In this document: positions 49,993-61,800 of the stretch, one piece after another
Position numbering within the stretch: the stretch's first letter is position 1
How the letters are laid out: the number at the start of each line of letters is the position of its first letter
Source: Gracilibacillus sp. YIM 98692
Lineage (GTDB): Bacteria > Bacillota > Bacilli > Bacillales > Amphibacillaceae
Direction: 5' to 3'
DNA: 64,000 nucleotides
Assembly: GCF_010993965.1 (NCBI RefSeq)
Contig: NZ_WIXM01000001.1
Coordinates: 186,001-250,000 of the forward strand
The notes under the pieces: model-generated
What the model was told of the DNA's origin: nothing
Databases searched by the model: none
The model's input: only the letters and a program-made list of their open reading frames with translations
Translations under genes and position numbers: made by a program

Positions 49993-52278
49993 CTATTCTC
50001 CATCAATCACTAGTTTTTTTGTTTCTAATTGATTGGAAGATTCTCCAACCATCAGTAAAACATTACCTGGTTCTACTACCTGTTCCATTTGAACATTCCA
50101 AACCGATAACTCTTCGAATCCTAATTCCAAATTCACCTGTTTCGATTGACCAGCTTCCAGCCATATTTTTTTAAATGCTTTTAATTCTTTGATCCGTCGA
50201 GTGACAGATGCCTCCATGTCTTGAATATATAGTTGGACAACCGCATACCCATCATACGATCCTTTATTTAAAATATTCACAGAAATCTTAACTCTCTCTC
50301 CCTTTTCCAATGATTTAAGATTAATGGATTCAATCTCCTCCGTTGAAAAAGAGCACTCAAAAGAAGTGTAGGATAAACCATAACCAAAACGGTATATCGC
50401 ATGACCTACTTCATCATAGTAATCTTGCTTTGCTCCACTATTTTTATAATTGTAATAAACAGGAAGTTGATCAGCAGAATATGGGATGGAAATGGGCAGC
50501 TTCCCACTAGGATTCACATCCCCGAAAATTACTTCAGCAATCGCTTGTCCCCCAAGTTGACCCGGGTACCACCCAATTAATATCGCATCAAGATAAGATT
50601 CAATATTCTTCAAACTGTATGGTCTCCCTTGAATCAGTACCCCTATCATCGGGATGTTGAAAGATGCTAACTCTTGTACTAACCTTTCTTGGACTCCGCC
50701 AAGCTTCAAGTTTGCCACATCTATATTTTCACCACAATCCATTTCAGCTTGGGCATCATGTTCCACTGCACCGTTATTCTGAAATTCCATCCCAAACTCT
50801 CTAGCACTAGATCCTCCTAAAGCTAGAATGATCACATCTGCCTTTTCGGCTAACGTTTTTGCCTGCTTAAAATCTGAAGTATCTTTTGACCGAATACCGC
50901 AGCCCTTCGTGTAAAAAATTTCTGTATCTTTTTCGACGATGGATGCAATACCATCTTTTATGGTTACAACGGCTTCTCTTCTTTGAGGGGGCGTATAGTC
51001 ACCTAACATGTTATAAACATTGTCCGCACTCGGTCCGATAATGGCTATTCTTTTCTGTTTCTTACTTAAAGGCAATAGATGATGATTGTTTTTGATGAGA
51101 GTTATCGATTGCCTTGCCATTTCTAGATTAACCTGCTTACTTTCCAGTCGCTTATATTGAGGTTTATTCGCCCTACCAGCCGGCTTTCCAGACATGATTC
51201 CTAACCGGAATTTTAGATATAATACGCGTTTTACTGCTAAATCGACCAATGACTCGTCCACTTTCCCGTTTGTAACCGCTGCTTCTATTTTTGTATAAAT
51301 ATCATCCCATAAGCTTAAATCGACTCCTGCATTCAAGGCATATGCAGCAGCTAATTCTTCATCACCTGTAAGTAAAAGCAAACGATCTAAGGCAGTTCCA
51401 TCAGCCATCACGATCCCTTTAAAATTCCATTCTTCTCGTAAAATATCCGTAAGTAATTTTCTATTTACATGACATGGGATGCCATCTATTTCATTGTACG
51501 CTGCCATACATGCCAATGCTCCAGCTTCAATCCCCGCCTTCATTGGCGGTAAATAAATTTCTCTTAGTTCCCGCTCTCCTATTAAAGCTGGCCCTGCATT
51601 ATGGCCGCCAACAGCCGCTCCTTGTGCCGCAAAGTGTTTTAATACTGGTAAAACATGAGGAGAATCGTTAACACTTCCTTGCATGCCATGGACAACCGCT
51701 TTAGTCATTTGAGAAGCTAAATAAGGGTCTTCACTGAAACACTCTTCTGTTCTTCCCCAGCGCGGATCTCTAGCTATATCTAATGTTGAGACTAACCCTA
51801 GATGGACTCCTTTATCCATTAATTCAGAAGCTACATGAGAAGATGCTGATTGTTGTAAATCTGGATTCCAAGTTGCCCCTGCCCCTATATGAGTAGGAAA
51901 AACAGTGCTATCCAATGCTTGATGCCCATGCGGACATTCTTCTGACAATAAAGCAGGAATTCCTAGTCTGGTATGTTCTTTTAAATATTGCTTGATCATA
52001 TTCGTAACTTGAAAGCAATCTTCTAAAGGTATTCCATTTTCAAAATTTATTCCAGACCATGGATCGGCGCGAAATAATCCATATAATGCACCAATCCCTC
52101 CAAATTGATCGACATGATTCTTAAAAGTGTCGGTTAACTCATATCCATCATCCGTTTTTTTGTATACTTGCCACCCATATAACTTTTGATTCAGTTGACC
52201 TACTTTTTCTTTTAAAGTCATGCTTTTGATTAAATCATTGATTTGTTTTTCCATTTGGCTATCACACGTTTTATACAT
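49993..52278 (-). CDS. GH3 beta-glycosidase
   Basis: A 761-residue family GH3 enzyme with an N-terminal TIM barrel (KHFAAQGAAVGGHN and the nucleophile Asp293 in VMADG), an alpha/beta sandwich (about 400-620) and a fibronectin-like C-terminal domain. The KHFA-type motif fits beta-glucosidases and beta-xylosidases better than NagZ-type beta-N-acetylglucosaminidases, which have KHFPGHG. I chose ATG 52278 because GGAGG precedes it; 18 more open codons overlap the previous gene. In this operon it might remove beta-xylose or beta-glucose from a glycan. Confidence 0.88.
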   Translation of the reverse strand: MYKTCDSQMEKQINDLIKSMTLKEKVGQLNQKLYGWQVYKKTDDGYELTDTFKNHVDQFGGIGALYGLFRADPWSGINFENGIPLEDCFQVTNMIKQYLKEHTRLGIPALLSEECPHGHQALDSTVFPTHIGAGATWNPDLQQSASSHVASELMDKGVHLGLVSTLDIARDPRWGRTEECFSEDPYLASQMTKAVVHGMQGSVNDSPHVLPVLKHFAAQGAAVGGHNAGPALIGERELREIYLPPMKAGIEAGALACMAAYNEIDGIPCHVNRKLLTDILREEWNFKGIVMADGTALDRLLLLTGDEELAAAYALNAGVDLSLWDDIYTKIEAAVTNGKVDESLVDLAVKRVLYLKFRLGIMSGKPAGRANKPQYKRLESKQVNLEMARQSITLIKNNHHLLPLSKKQKRIAIIGPSADNVYNMLGDYTPPQRREAVVTIKDGIASIVEKDTEIFYTKGCGIRSKDTSDFKQAKTLAEKADVIILALGGSSAREFGMEFQNNGAVEHDAQAEMDCGENIDVANLKLGGVQERLVQELASFNIPMIGVLIQGRPYSLKNIESYLDAILIGWYPGQLGGQAIAEVIFGDVNPSGKLPISIPYSADQLPVYYNYKNSGAKQDYYDEVGHAIYRFGYGLSYTSFECSFSTEEIESINLKSLEKGERVKISVNILNKGSYDGYAVVQLYIQDMEASVTRRIKELKAFKKIWLEAGQSKQVNLELGFEELSVWNVQMEQVVEPGNVLLMVGESSNQLETKKLVIDGE

Positions 52279-52300
52279 AATACATCCTCCAAAACAATCA

Positions 52301-53668
52301 TTACATTGATGAAAACCGAAAAACTTGAGCAATAGGTGTATCCTTTTCTGACGCAGCAGGAATGTCTAAAGTTATTCCATTTTGGTCTTGAAAGAAATGT
52401 AAACCATCACTTACACCGATTAAATCAATCCGATGAACGGTTTCATGGTACGGGATAACAATTTTTTCTTTTTGAAATGAGTTATCCCCTTCTTTCAATA
52501 AACGGAAGCAATATACTACATCATCTTTTTTCGTAAAAGCATAATTTTGTTGATAATAAGGGGATGTGATTCTCGTTCCATATATGCCTTCCCCGTAAAT
52601 GTCTAACCACTTTCCTAATTCCTCCATTTGTTCAATCGCTTTTCTTGGCAGCCTGCCATCCGGTTGCGGCGGAACATTCAGTGCTAAATTCCCCCCTTTT
52701 GCTACAATTTCAATGAGGGTGTGAATAATTTCTCTCAATGATTTATAGTCATCTTCATACTTATACGAAAATGATGTACCAATCGTGATACAACTTTCCC
52801 ATGGTACCTCCATGGCATGATCGGGAATCGTTTGTTCAGGCGTCACGTAATTCTCGTATAACCCTCCTACTGTTCGATCTGCAGTCAATAGCCAAGGCTG
52901 CTTTTGACGAGCTTTTTCAACGACTTCTCCTAAGCGAATATCTTGGTTGCGCTTACCAACCCAACCAGCATCTAACCACAAGATATCGATGCGGCCGTAT
53001 TTCGTCATTAATTCCATAATCTGATTATGGGTAAATGAAATAAATTTCTCCCACACCCATGGATATTGATCAGGATCATATGAAGGACCTCTCCACATCT
53101 TCCTTTTTCTTTCCATCCCAGGTGCCCAATAATATGGGTTATGCCAATCTGCCTTTGAAAAGTAAGCAGCTATTGCTATCCCCTTTTCTCTGAAAGCATC
53201 AAACACATTTTTACAAATATCTGCATACTTATGTGTATGAAAAGGACAAGTTTTTGCCGTAATACGATAATCTGTTTCCTGCGTATCCCACATAGAAAAA
53301 CCGTCATGATGCTTCGTAGTAAAAATCAAATATTTAAAGCCTGCTCTACTAGCAAGTTCCGCCCATTTGTCAGGCTGAAAACGGATCGGATTAAAGGTTC
53401 GATTCAAATCAAAATATTGTCTTTTAAATTCTTCCATGTCTTCTTCCCAATCAATATCATCACGTGACCACTCCCCATCTTCATCACTTAAAGCCCATGA
53501 TTCTACGAGCCCTAACTGTGAGTATGGTCCCCAGTGCATCATTAAAGCTAACTTTTGATCTTTAAACCATTCCAATCTTTCTAATAATAGAGGATCATCT
53601 GGTTGCACCCAATTCTCTTCTGAACTGTAATTATGGACACCTTTTTCCAATTCATTACTTTCTCCCAT
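52301..53668 (-). CDS. GH29 alpha-L-fucosidase
   Basis: A 455-residue family GH29 protein. The signature TTKHHDGFSMWDT (117-129), the nucleophile Asp233 in LWLDAGW and the segment GGNLALNVPPQPDGRLP are all present. It has no signal peptide. Retaining alpha-fucosidases of this family remove fucose linked alpha-1,2, -1,3, -1,4 or -1,6. The C-terminal general-acid region is less conserved in the family and cannot be judged here. ATG 53668 has GAGGAG upstream. With the mannosidases around it, core or antenna fucose of N-glycans is a sensible target. Confidence 0.9.
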   Translation of the reverse strand: MGESNELEKGVHNYSSEENWVQPDDPLLLERLEWFKDQKLALMMHWGPYSQLGLVESWALSDEDGEWSRDDIDWEEDMEEFKRQYFDLNRTFNPIRFQPDKWAELASRAGFKYLIFTTKHHDGFSMWDTQETDYRITAKTCPFHTHKYADICKNVFDAFREKGIAIAAYFSKADWHNPYYWAPGMERKRKMWRGPSYDPDQYPWVWEKFISFTHNQIMELMTKYGRIDILWLDAGWVGKRNQDIRLGEVVEKARQKQPWLLTADRTVGGLYENYVTPEQTIPDHAMEVPWESCITIGTSFSYKYEDDYKSLREIIHTLIEIVAKGGNLALNVPPQPDGRLPRKAIEQMEELGKWLDIYGEGIYGTRITSPYYQQNYAFTKKDDVVYCFRLLKEGDNSFQKEKIVIPYHETVHRIDLIGVSDGLHFFQDQNGITLDIPAASEKDTPIAQVFRFSSM

Positions 53669-53686
53669 ATTGCATAACTCCTCTGT

Positions 53687-54703
53687 TTATCTTTTTTTAA
53701 CTTTCAATTTAAAAACCGTTTTTTTCTGGCCAACTACCTTCTTGTTATCATTTACAATAAGTTGAGAAGTTAGTGAATCTAGCTTTTGTATCGTTTGTTC
53801 ATTACCGTAATTGATTTGCCTTAGGATCTCAGCAACAATGAGTGGCCAAACCTCTTCTGAACCATTCAATACCTTTAAGGAAAAGGCGATTCCTTCTTTT
53901 TTTAAGACAAAGCAATAGACACCCTGTGCGCCGCCTTTGGCAAAAATATTTGGATCTTGTAATAGTATCGAACATATTGCTGAAGTGCCCGATATCATTT
54001 CTGCGTGTTCATTCATTAATTGACTAATCGTGAATAGAGTTTCTTGTAATTTTTGATCTTCAAAACTACTCGTAAAAATAAAATTCAAATATAACTGTGC
54101 TATTAAGGATAGTGGAAAGGCATATACTGGTGTGCCACATCCATCCACTGCAATATTTTTTGAGTTACTTATTGGTTGATCAGCCAAAATAGAGATGAAC
54201 TTACGAATTTCTTCCTGAACTGGATGATTCAGATTATCATAATGACGTATATCTGCTTTTAAAACTTTTGCCAGGGCTATCATACCTAAATGCTTACCAG
54301 AACAGTTATGATAGATTTGCCTTTTAGGCTTGTTTTGCCTCATTAGTTCATCACGAGCATCAGGATTCAGTGGATATGTTGGCGAACATAGTAAATCATC
54401 TTCTGTAACACCTATTTTTCTCATTAATTGTATTAGTTGTTCGACATGGAAGTCTTCTCCACGATGTGAAGCCATCAATAACGCTGTTTCTTTTTTAGTT
54501 AATTGGAAGGCTTCTGGTACTCTGTGATATATGGCTGGAATAGCTTGAAATGGTTTTAATGCGGACCTTAATAATGTTAGGTGTTTCCTATTTCCAACTT
54601 GAAAAGTTTTTTGGTGATCTTTAGTAACGCCATATATATGTCCGATATGAATGTTTTCTAATATAGAATTTCTTGATTCTTCTACCAATACTTTAAAATT
54701 CAT
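53687..54703 (-). CDS. Asparaginase II family protein
   Basis: A protein of about 338 residues of the L-asparaginase II family (PF06089, Rhizobium etli type), unrelated to the classical EcA-II enzymes. Key segments are RSALKPFQAIP, SHRGEDFHV, HNCSGKHLGM and DGCGTPVYAFPLS, which carry the Ser/Lys/Cys active-site set known from the family. It should hydrolyse Asn to Asp and ammonia. Its place between GH125 and GH29 in a glycosidase operon is unusual and suggests that Asn is a product of the degraded compound, as with Asn-linked glycans. ATG 54703 or the GTG just before it is the start, behind AGGAGAG. Confidence 0.85.
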   Translation of the reverse strand: MNFKVLVEESRNSILENIHIGHIYGVTKDHQKTFQVGNRKHLTLLRSALKPFQAIPAIYHRVPEAFQLTKKETALLMASHRGEDFHVEQLIQLMRKIGVTEDDLLCSPTYPLNPDARDELMRQNKPKRQIYHNCSGKHLGMIALAKVLKADIRHYDNLNHPVQEEIRKFISILADQPISNSKNIAVDGCGTPVYAFPLSLIAQLYLNFIFTSSFEDQKLQETLFTISQLMNEHAEMISGTSAICSILLQDPNIFAKGGAQGVYCFVLKKEGIAFSLKVLNGSEEVWPLIVAEILRQINYGNEQTIQKLDSLTSQLIVNDNKKVVGQKKTVFKLKVKKR

Positions 54704-54715
54704 CACGTTTCTCTC

Positions 54716-56050
54716 CTATGACTTTATGTGATGATGATGGATATGCATCCAATCGTATAATGGACTCTCCTTCACAGCGTAACCGACTTGGCTTAACAAA
54801 AATTCGCTAAACATCGAGTTAGCCCATGAGAACCAAGGTCTTGTAAATTGTTTCGGATCATCCACATGAAATCCTTCGTGCATCAAGTTTGTATTTGCAT
54901 CTGTTTTTTTAAATAATTGGGTGATTGTTTCCTTTTCACTACCATCTAGAGAAGTTAAGCCTTGAATAGCCAGTGCAATATGCCAAATATATTGATCTGG
55001 TGTATGTGGACTGCCAACTCCACTAGCAACTTTTCCGTTAAAATAATACGGGTTGTCTTCACTTAAAATAAACTTCCTCGTATTTTGATAGATTTCATCA
55101 TCAAATGAACAGTAACCTAAGTAAGGGATAGATAATAAGCTAGGTACATTGGCGTCGTCCATTAAATGGTAATGACCTAACCCATCTGTTTCATACGCAT
55201 ATATAGAACCATACTTCGGATGATTTACTATTCCATATTGTTGGATTCCTTGATCGATTTCATTTGCTAATTCTTTTGCATGATTTTCTAATTCTTCATT
55301 TTTCCATACCGACGTAGCTATCTCAGATAATTGATGCAGAGATACGACAGCAAACATATTCGATGGGATTAAATAGCCATATTTGCAGGCATCATCACTT
55401 GGACGAAAACCGCTCCAAGTCATTCCTGTATACCCAACAGGTGCACCATATCCTTCATGAGATAAGGTATCCTGAGGCGGGCAATGATCTCGGATAAAAT
55501 GATAATTTGATGCTTCCGTATGACGTTGTTCTTTTTTCCATACATCTAATATTTTCTTCATCGCATCCAAAAAAGATTGATTAAAATGATCCGTGTTACC
55601 TGTTGCCTTCCAATACAAGTAAGCAAGCTGGATCGGATAACATAGTGAATCAACCTCATATTTTCTCTCCCAAATCCAATCCGTCATCTCGGTCTGATCA
55701 TCATGGTATCGCTTTCCATTAGGGGACTCGTTAAAGGCATTCGCATATGGATCGTGATTAATAAAAAATAGTTGTTTTGCAATGACACCTTTAATCATAT
55801 TCGCTATTTCAGCATCTTGATCTGCTAACATTAAATAAGGACGTACCTGCGCTGCCGAATCCCGTAACCACATTGCTGGAATATCTCCTGTTATAACAAA
55901 AGTGGTTCCGTCTAATTGCGGACGAATGGTTGTTTGGTAGGTGTTGATAAAACATTGCTCAAACATCTCTTGCAGTTTAGGATCGTCTTGATAAAAGTTC
56001 TTCACTTTTTTAATGAATGTATCGATACTTGGTGGTAGCTTTTTGGTCAT
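54716..56050 (-). CDS. GH125 exo-alpha-1,6-mannosidase
   Basis: A 444-residue (alpha/alpha)6-barrel enzyme of family GH125 (formerly DUF1237). Typical segments are GDIPAMWLRDSAAQVRPYL and AFNESPNG, then YEVDSLCYPIQLAYLYWK and TWSGFRPSDDACKYGYLIPSNMF-like text. The family hydrolyses terminal alpha-1,6-mannose by inversion and commonly sits with GH38 genes in N-glycan loci of Firmicutes. It lies 1 bp downstream of the GH38 gene and 12 bp upstream of the asparaginase gene, so all three are co-translated. Cytoplasmic. Confidence 0.93.
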   Translation of the reverse strand: MTKKLPPSIDTFIKKVKNFYQDDPKLQEMFEQCFINTYQTTIRPQLDGTTFVITGDIPAMWLRDSAAQVRPYLMLADQDAEIANMIKGVIAKQLFFINHDPYANAFNESPNGKRYHDDQTEMTDWIWERKYEVDSLCYPIQLAYLYWKATGNTDHFNQSFLDAMKKILDVWKKEQRHTEASNYHFIRDHCPPQDTLSHEGYGAPVGYTGMTWSGFRPSDDACKYGYLIPSNMFAVVSLHQLSEIATSVWKNEELENHAKELANEIDQGIQQYGIVNHPKYGSIYAYETDGLGHYHLMDDANVPSLLSIPYLGYCSFDDEIYQNTRKFILSEDNPYYFNGKVASGVGSPHTPDQYIWHIALAIQGLTSLDGSEKETITQLFKKTDANTNLMHEGFHVDDPKQFTRPWFSWANSMFSEFLLSQVGYAVKESPLYDWMHIHHHHIKS

Positions 56051-56051
56051 T

Positions 56052-58796
56052 TCATTCTCCCTTCTTTCTCCTCGCTTTACATCCGAGTGTCATGATTTCA
56101 TAAGGTGCAGGTGGTAATTCAATCCGTTGATTAGAAGCTAGTGGACTTAGCTTCTCCTCTAACACATTACTTTGATAATAGTCTTCAAAATATTCGCTAT
56201 CTATTACCTGTACTTTTCCTTTGCCATCTGACATATTAAAAAATCGCATAAAGATATCATTTGAAGCTGCAGAAACTTTTAACGAAGTCAATGCCACTTC
56301 CTGTGACACATCTAACGCCACATATTGATGATTAGCATGCATTATTCCTTCTTGCACTGGTAGCTGAATAACAGACCATGGGATTCGATATTGGTATGCT
56401 TGCTGATACACTTCGGTCGGTTGATCGTGATCAACGTGTGGGAAAATTTTAAAAGAAGCATGTTGATCTCCTTGGCATTGTGCTTCCGGTGTAGGAAAGT
56501 ACCCCCAATCCCCTAATTCTCCCACCGATCTAACTAATGTAATAGCAATAGTGTTTTTCCCATCCCTTAATACTTCATATTCATTCAACCCTTTATTCGC
56601 AATCGTTAATCCTTTTTCGTTATCGTGCAAACTTACAAAGGCTTGTTGATGTTGGGAGTGATCTGGATTTGTCCACTCTTCTGATGGCTGGTTCGCTCTT
56701 TTCGCTACTTCAAATATGGAATCTGCATAATGCCACTCACTCTTAATATTGGTAGGGAAAAGTACTCGTAAACGATGGTCTTTCGCTATATTACGATAGG
56801 ATACTTGAACATCTACACCTTTACTGTTTCTAGCTAAACTCACAAGTGTTTTGATTTTAAATAATACAGTTTTTTTACTACGCTTCGCCTTTCTCCCTGT
56901 AAACCAAACGAGTTCTTGTTGTTCTTTCTTTAGCAGTTCTTCTGCACTCTCTGGAATTTCGAATTCATGAATGATTTCATAGGTTGCCCGAAATGGATTG
57001 TCTTCTATTAGTGTAATAGTTGCTTGAACTTCTTCTGATGTAATAGGGAAATCTTCATTTGCTTGTTTGTACATATACTCATTGCCAATATCACCAGAAT
57101 CCTCATAAACTAATACTTGTTGGAATTCCTGTTTAGTAGTTTTATTAAAGATATTTAATGATCCGTTCTCATTAATTTGAATACGTATATATTCATTTTC
57201 AAGACTATTACTGAATGCAGCTACTCTTTTCTTTTCTTGCCTTTCTTCTTCACCAATAACGAGTGCAAATGTTTGATGACTCAATCCTGCAACCTCTTTT
57301 GCCTCGAATGACAATTTAACTCTTTTCGCTAAATAGGGTTTCCTGAATCGATTCTCTGGTAAATCATAATCAAAAACTACACCTAAATCTTCTAAATCAT
57401 AGTCAATCGTATTTCCCTGTGTATCTATTAAAAGACGATTATCTAAGGCAATACGCTCTAATTGCTTTCGATTCACGCCATTTGCAAAATATTCTCGCTT
57501 CACATCTAATTCAACCGTCACAACCCCAGTTCGCTTATTGGCGGTTGTATTAAAAAGGGTAAAAGGGATCGGTTCTTTTCCAAATGGCTCAAATAATGTG
57601 GTATCTATTTTATTCGCCAACTTTTCTAACACAGATTGCTTCAGGCTTTCTGCTATATGCTTACTTTTTTCAAATCGAGTGACCATTTCTCGATGCACTT
57701 CATCCACACTGCAGCCACAGATACTATCATGGGGGTGATTTTTCATTAACGTTTTCCATGCGTATTCCAATACTTCATGATCATACTTTTCCCCCAGCAT
57801 ATATGCAAAAGTAGCTAAGGGCTCTACTTCACTTTCTAATAATGTTTGCACTTCTTGATTCATTTGCTTTAAATAAACCCTTGATGAGGCTGTATTGACT
57901 AATGTCCCCCATCCATCCGTATGTTGGCTGCGCAATTCTCCATCGACCGTTTTCAATTTACTGTTTTCTAATTGTTCATCTAGCTGCTTAACATAATCAT
58001 TAAAATTAGAATGAACAAACTCGATCTCAGGATATAATTCTTTTGCTAGTTCGATTGCTTTTGATAAATCTTTCTGTACTGGTTGATGATCACAGCCATT
58101 TAACATCAATAAATGATTGGAAGAAGCATACTTTTCCATTGCTTCTATATGGCCATCCCAGTACTTTTTCGCTGCTTCTCGTTCAGACGGGATTTCATTT
58201 CCATTACAATACCAATTTGCAAATAAAATACCGACAACTTCCGAACCATCTGGTGATCTCCAAGTCATTTCAGAATATGGCGATTCATACATATCCGCTT
58301 CACTGACTAGATTATTAAATCCAGTCGGCTTTACACCACGTCCAAATGCCGCATGCTTGATTCCAGCTTGTTTTAATATTTGTGGAGCTTGACCTATATT
58401 TCCGAATGAATCAGGAAAATATCCAATTCTAGATACATGCCCCCACTTTTGAGCGTCCTTCATTCCGTATTGCAAATTTCTTATATTCGCCTCACTGCTC
58501 GTTAAAAATTCATCTTGCAATATATACCAAGGTCCTACATAGATCCTTCCTTTATCTACTAGCCTCTTTATTTTTTCTTTCTTTTCGGGACGCACTTCTA
58601 AATAATCATCCAAAATTATTGTCTGGCCATCTAAATGGAAACTTTTATAATTCGGATCAGTATCTAATGTATCGATTAAATGATCCATAAATTCTACTAG
58701 TAGAAAGTGATGTTTCTCATAAGGCAAATACCATTCACGATCCCAGTGAGTGTGTGAAATAATATGAACTTGCTTTTTATTTTCTGATATATTCAC
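56052..58796 (-). CDS. GH38 alpha-mannosidase (2), MngB-like
   Basis: A 914-residue GH38 enzyme of the shorter MngB/streptococcal type. The metal site is HIISHTHWDREW (residues about 11-22), and the nucleophile Asp is in YFPDSFGNIGQAPQIL. NHPHDSICGCSVDEVH is the downstream metal-ligand region. It differs clearly from the two longer GH38 proteins of the operon, suggesting another linkage (alpha-1,3 or alpha-2-O-glyceryl type). It lacks a signal peptide. It is tightly packed between GH38 (3) and GH125. Confidence 0.93.
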   Translation of the reverse strand: MNISENKKQVHIISHTHWDREWYLPYEKHHFLLVEFMDHLIDTLDTDPNYKSFHLDGQTIILDDYLEVRPEKKEKIKRLVDKGRIYVGPWYILQDEFLTSSEANIRNLQYGMKDAQKWGHVSRIGYFPDSFGNIGQAPQILKQAGIKHAAFGRGVKPTGFNNLVSEADMYESPYSEMTWRSPDGSEVVGILFANWYCNGNEIPSEREAAKKYWDGHIEAMEKYASSNHLLMLNGCDHQPVQKDLSKAIELAKELYPEIEFVHSNFNDYVKQLDEQLENSKLKTVDGELRSQHTDGWGTLVNTASSRVYLKQMNQEVQTLLESEVEPLATFAYMLGEKYDHEVLEYAWKTLMKNHPHDSICGCSVDEVHREMVTRFEKSKHIAESLKQSVLEKLANKIDTTLFEPFGKEPIPFTLFNTTANKRTGVVTVELDVKREYFANGVNRKQLERIALDNRLLIDTQGNTIDYDLEDLGVVFDYDLPENRFRKPYLAKRVKLSFEAKEVAGLSHQTFALVIGEEERQEKKRVAAFSNSLENEYIRIQINENGSLNIFNKTTKQEFQQVLVYEDSGDIGNEYMYKQANEDFPITSEEVQATITLIEDNPFRATYEIIHEFEIPESAEELLKKEQQELVWFTGRKAKRSKKTVLFKIKTLVSLARNSKGVDVQVSYRNIAKDHRLRVLFPTNIKSEWHYADSIFEVAKRANQPSEEWTNPDHSQHQQAFVSLHDNEKGLTIANKGLNEYEVLRDGKNTIAITLVRSVGELGDWGYFPTPEAQCQGDQHASFKIFPHVDHDQPTEVYQQAYQYRIPWSVIQLPVQEGIMHANHQYVALDVSQEVALTSLKVSAASNDIFMRFFNMSDGKGKVQVIDSEYFEDYYQSNVLEEKLSPLASNQRIELPPAPYEIMTLGCKARRKKGE

Positions 58797-58811
58797 GACA
58801 ATTCCTCCACT

Positions 58812-61800
58812 CTAATCATCAAAATCTATTAAGAATGTTTTTATTTCATATGGTTGAATATGACATGTTATTTCATTCAAAGCATGCTTTTGCCCTATAG
58901 GTCTTTCCATTAAATCGCACTCTTGCCAAGAAGTGATTTTTAGATCACTATGTAAAGTGATTTCCCCACGTTGGCCATGAAACTCATGAAGACGAACAAG
59001 GATCGCATCTTTCTCTTCCGCTTTTTTAATCGCATCGATTTCAATATTGGAAGAAGAACTATATAAGAATGATTGTTCTGCTAATTGTTTTTGCCCTTCT
59101 ACAATCCTTAATGGATGGTTGATATTGAAGGCATACTCCTGAACTTTCCCTTCTCTCCAGTCCTTTTGGTGTGGTAGTAAAGAGTACGTAAATTGATGTT
59201 GTCCTTTATCTGCTTCAGGATCAGGATATGTAGCAGATTTTAACAAGGATAACCTCATTACATTATCTTTAATGTCATAACCATATTTACTATCATTTAT
59301 TAAACTGACCCCATAGTTTGCCTCCGACAAATCAGACCACCTATGACCTACACTTTCAAATCTTGCGTAATCCCAACTCGTATTCCAGTGAGTTGGTCGT
59401 TTCACATTTCCGTATTGAATATCATAGGTTGCTTCAGTTGAGCGGATATTAACAGGGAATGCTACCTTTAGTAAACGTTGTCTTTCCTGCCAATCTACTG
59501 AAGTATGAAAGTCGATTCTTGGATGATCTGCGTATAGAATCATATCTTGTTTGATTATCGATTCCCCATATTTCCATTCGAAATGTACCTTTGTATACAA
59601 ATCTCCTGTATCTGTTTGTTCGACTTTTAATAGGTTATCAACATGTTCCATCTTTTCTTGATAAAAAATATCAATATCCCATGCATCAAACATTAATGGT
59701 TTATCTTCAAATATTTGCAAATCATTTCCGACTTCGCCTTTCTGTAATACTTCTCTATCTTCTCTCCGGTCCCATATGCTGATTAATTGCCCTTTATCAT
59801 TCCATTGAATCTTATAAAATGGCGATTCAACACTATGTGATAGTTTCGTAAATTTCTCTCTTTTACCCATTACGGATGGTTTTGATTCGAAATAAATCGT
59901 TTTATAGCCTAATGCTGGAATATTCTTCACTTCAATATGACAACCATCATGGTCATACTGCGTTCGCAACTCTTTACCTTGGCCATCCATCCAGATTCCT
60001 TCTGTCACATGAGGAACAAGAACCTTATCATCTCTTTCCCATGAAGAGGTATTGAAGACAGTCCATGCATGATCCGATGATGTGCTTACATGTGCATTCA
60101 TTGCATGATCTAATGTCTCATTTACAATCCCTTCTGCTTCTTTATATTCTTCCCTAGCATCTTCATATACTTCTTTAATCGATGATCCAGGTATAATATC
60201 ATGGAATTGATTTCTTAATATCACTTTCCATCCATCTGTTAATGATTGATTTGGGTAGAAATCAAAACCTTCTTTTATACTTGCCCAGCTATTCAGCCAT
60301 TCACTTTCTCGATACAATAACTCGAGCTTTCTATTCATCTGTTTCATAAATGCTTGGGATGTATAGGTACCTCTGTGAAATTCTAGATATAACTCGCCAT
60401 CCCATGTATGAACATATTCATCCGTTTTTTCGATAGTTTTCTGCAATTTTTTAAAGTATTGACTTGCTGTAGTTGGCTTAACATGTGGCAGCCCTGGAAT
60501 TTTATCCATTCGACGACGCATCTCTAGCATTTCTCGATTAACACCGCCACCTCCATCACCATAACCATAAGCTAACAGTAGGTCTTGGTTCACATTTTTA
60601 TCTTTATAAGCTTCCCATGATTCCAATAAGATTTGTGGCTGCATAAAGCCATTGTATGTATAATAAGTAGATGCAGGCCAAGGTTCTGTTGTGGTGATAA
60701 AATGTGTGAGTATTTCGCTTCCATCAATACCTCTCCACATGAACGTATCATGAGGCATTCTATTAAATTGATTCCAACTAATTTTCGTAGTCATAAATGA
60801 TGTAAATCCAGATTTTTTTAAAATCTGCGGTAATGCCCAGCTATAGCCAAATACATCTGGAAGCCATAGCACTTCATTTTCTTTACCAAATTCCTCTCTA
60901 AAAAACATTGTCCCTAAAAGCAATTGGCGAACTAATGATTCCCCTGAAGGAATGTTACAATCAGCTTCCACCCACATACCGCCTTCTACTTCCCATTTCC
61001 CTGCTCTAACTTTCTTCTTGATTTCTTCATAAATAGAAGGATAGTCTTCTTTAATATATTCATATAATTGAGGTTGACTTTGTAAAAATAGATATTCAGG
61101 GTATTGTTCCATTAATCGTAGGACAGTACTGAAAGATCTAGCAGATTTTTCACGAGTATGTTTTAAGCGCCATAGCCACGCCACATCAATATGGGTATGT
61201 CCAATACAATGGAAAAGCACATCACTATATTTATCCGAAGCTTGAAGGCTTTCAGACAGATAATGATTTGCTTCATAAATCGATTGATAAAAACTTTCCG
61301 AACCAGGATTTAACCAATTAATGTAGTTCATTGATTTATTTAACATTTGTGTTAGTTTAGATTTTTCTGGTTGTGTGTCATGAAGATGTTTAATCGTTTC
61401 AAGAATCACTTTTGCGTCAAAATAAAAATGATCCACAAGTTCATCCAAACAGGCTAAGCTTGCATGTTCAAATCGATAAAACTGATCTCTTGGCTGCCCT
61501 CCACCTTCAAGTCCAGACCATAAACGAAAATCTAACCGGATCGTATCCCCTGTTACTTCACTAGAAAAGAATACCTCTTTATGATTGGAATCGACACCTT
61601 GATATGGTTGCCGATCTACAAATAATAGGGATTCGAATCCAGAGTTATTTCCAGCTCCTGTATTACCAAAGTCAAATATACCAACCACTTTTTCTTTATC
61701 CCAATGTTCAGGCACTTTGATATCTTTAGAAAGCCAAATATACAAATCTCTGCCTTGCCATGTATCACCTATGTACATCGTTTTTTGATCACTGTATTCT

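Noticed and set aside
49993-52278. GH3 as a NagZ-type N-acetylglucosaminidase
   Set aside because: It would fit an N-glycan pathway, but the KHFAAQG motif and the three-domain layout match glucosidase/xylosidase types.
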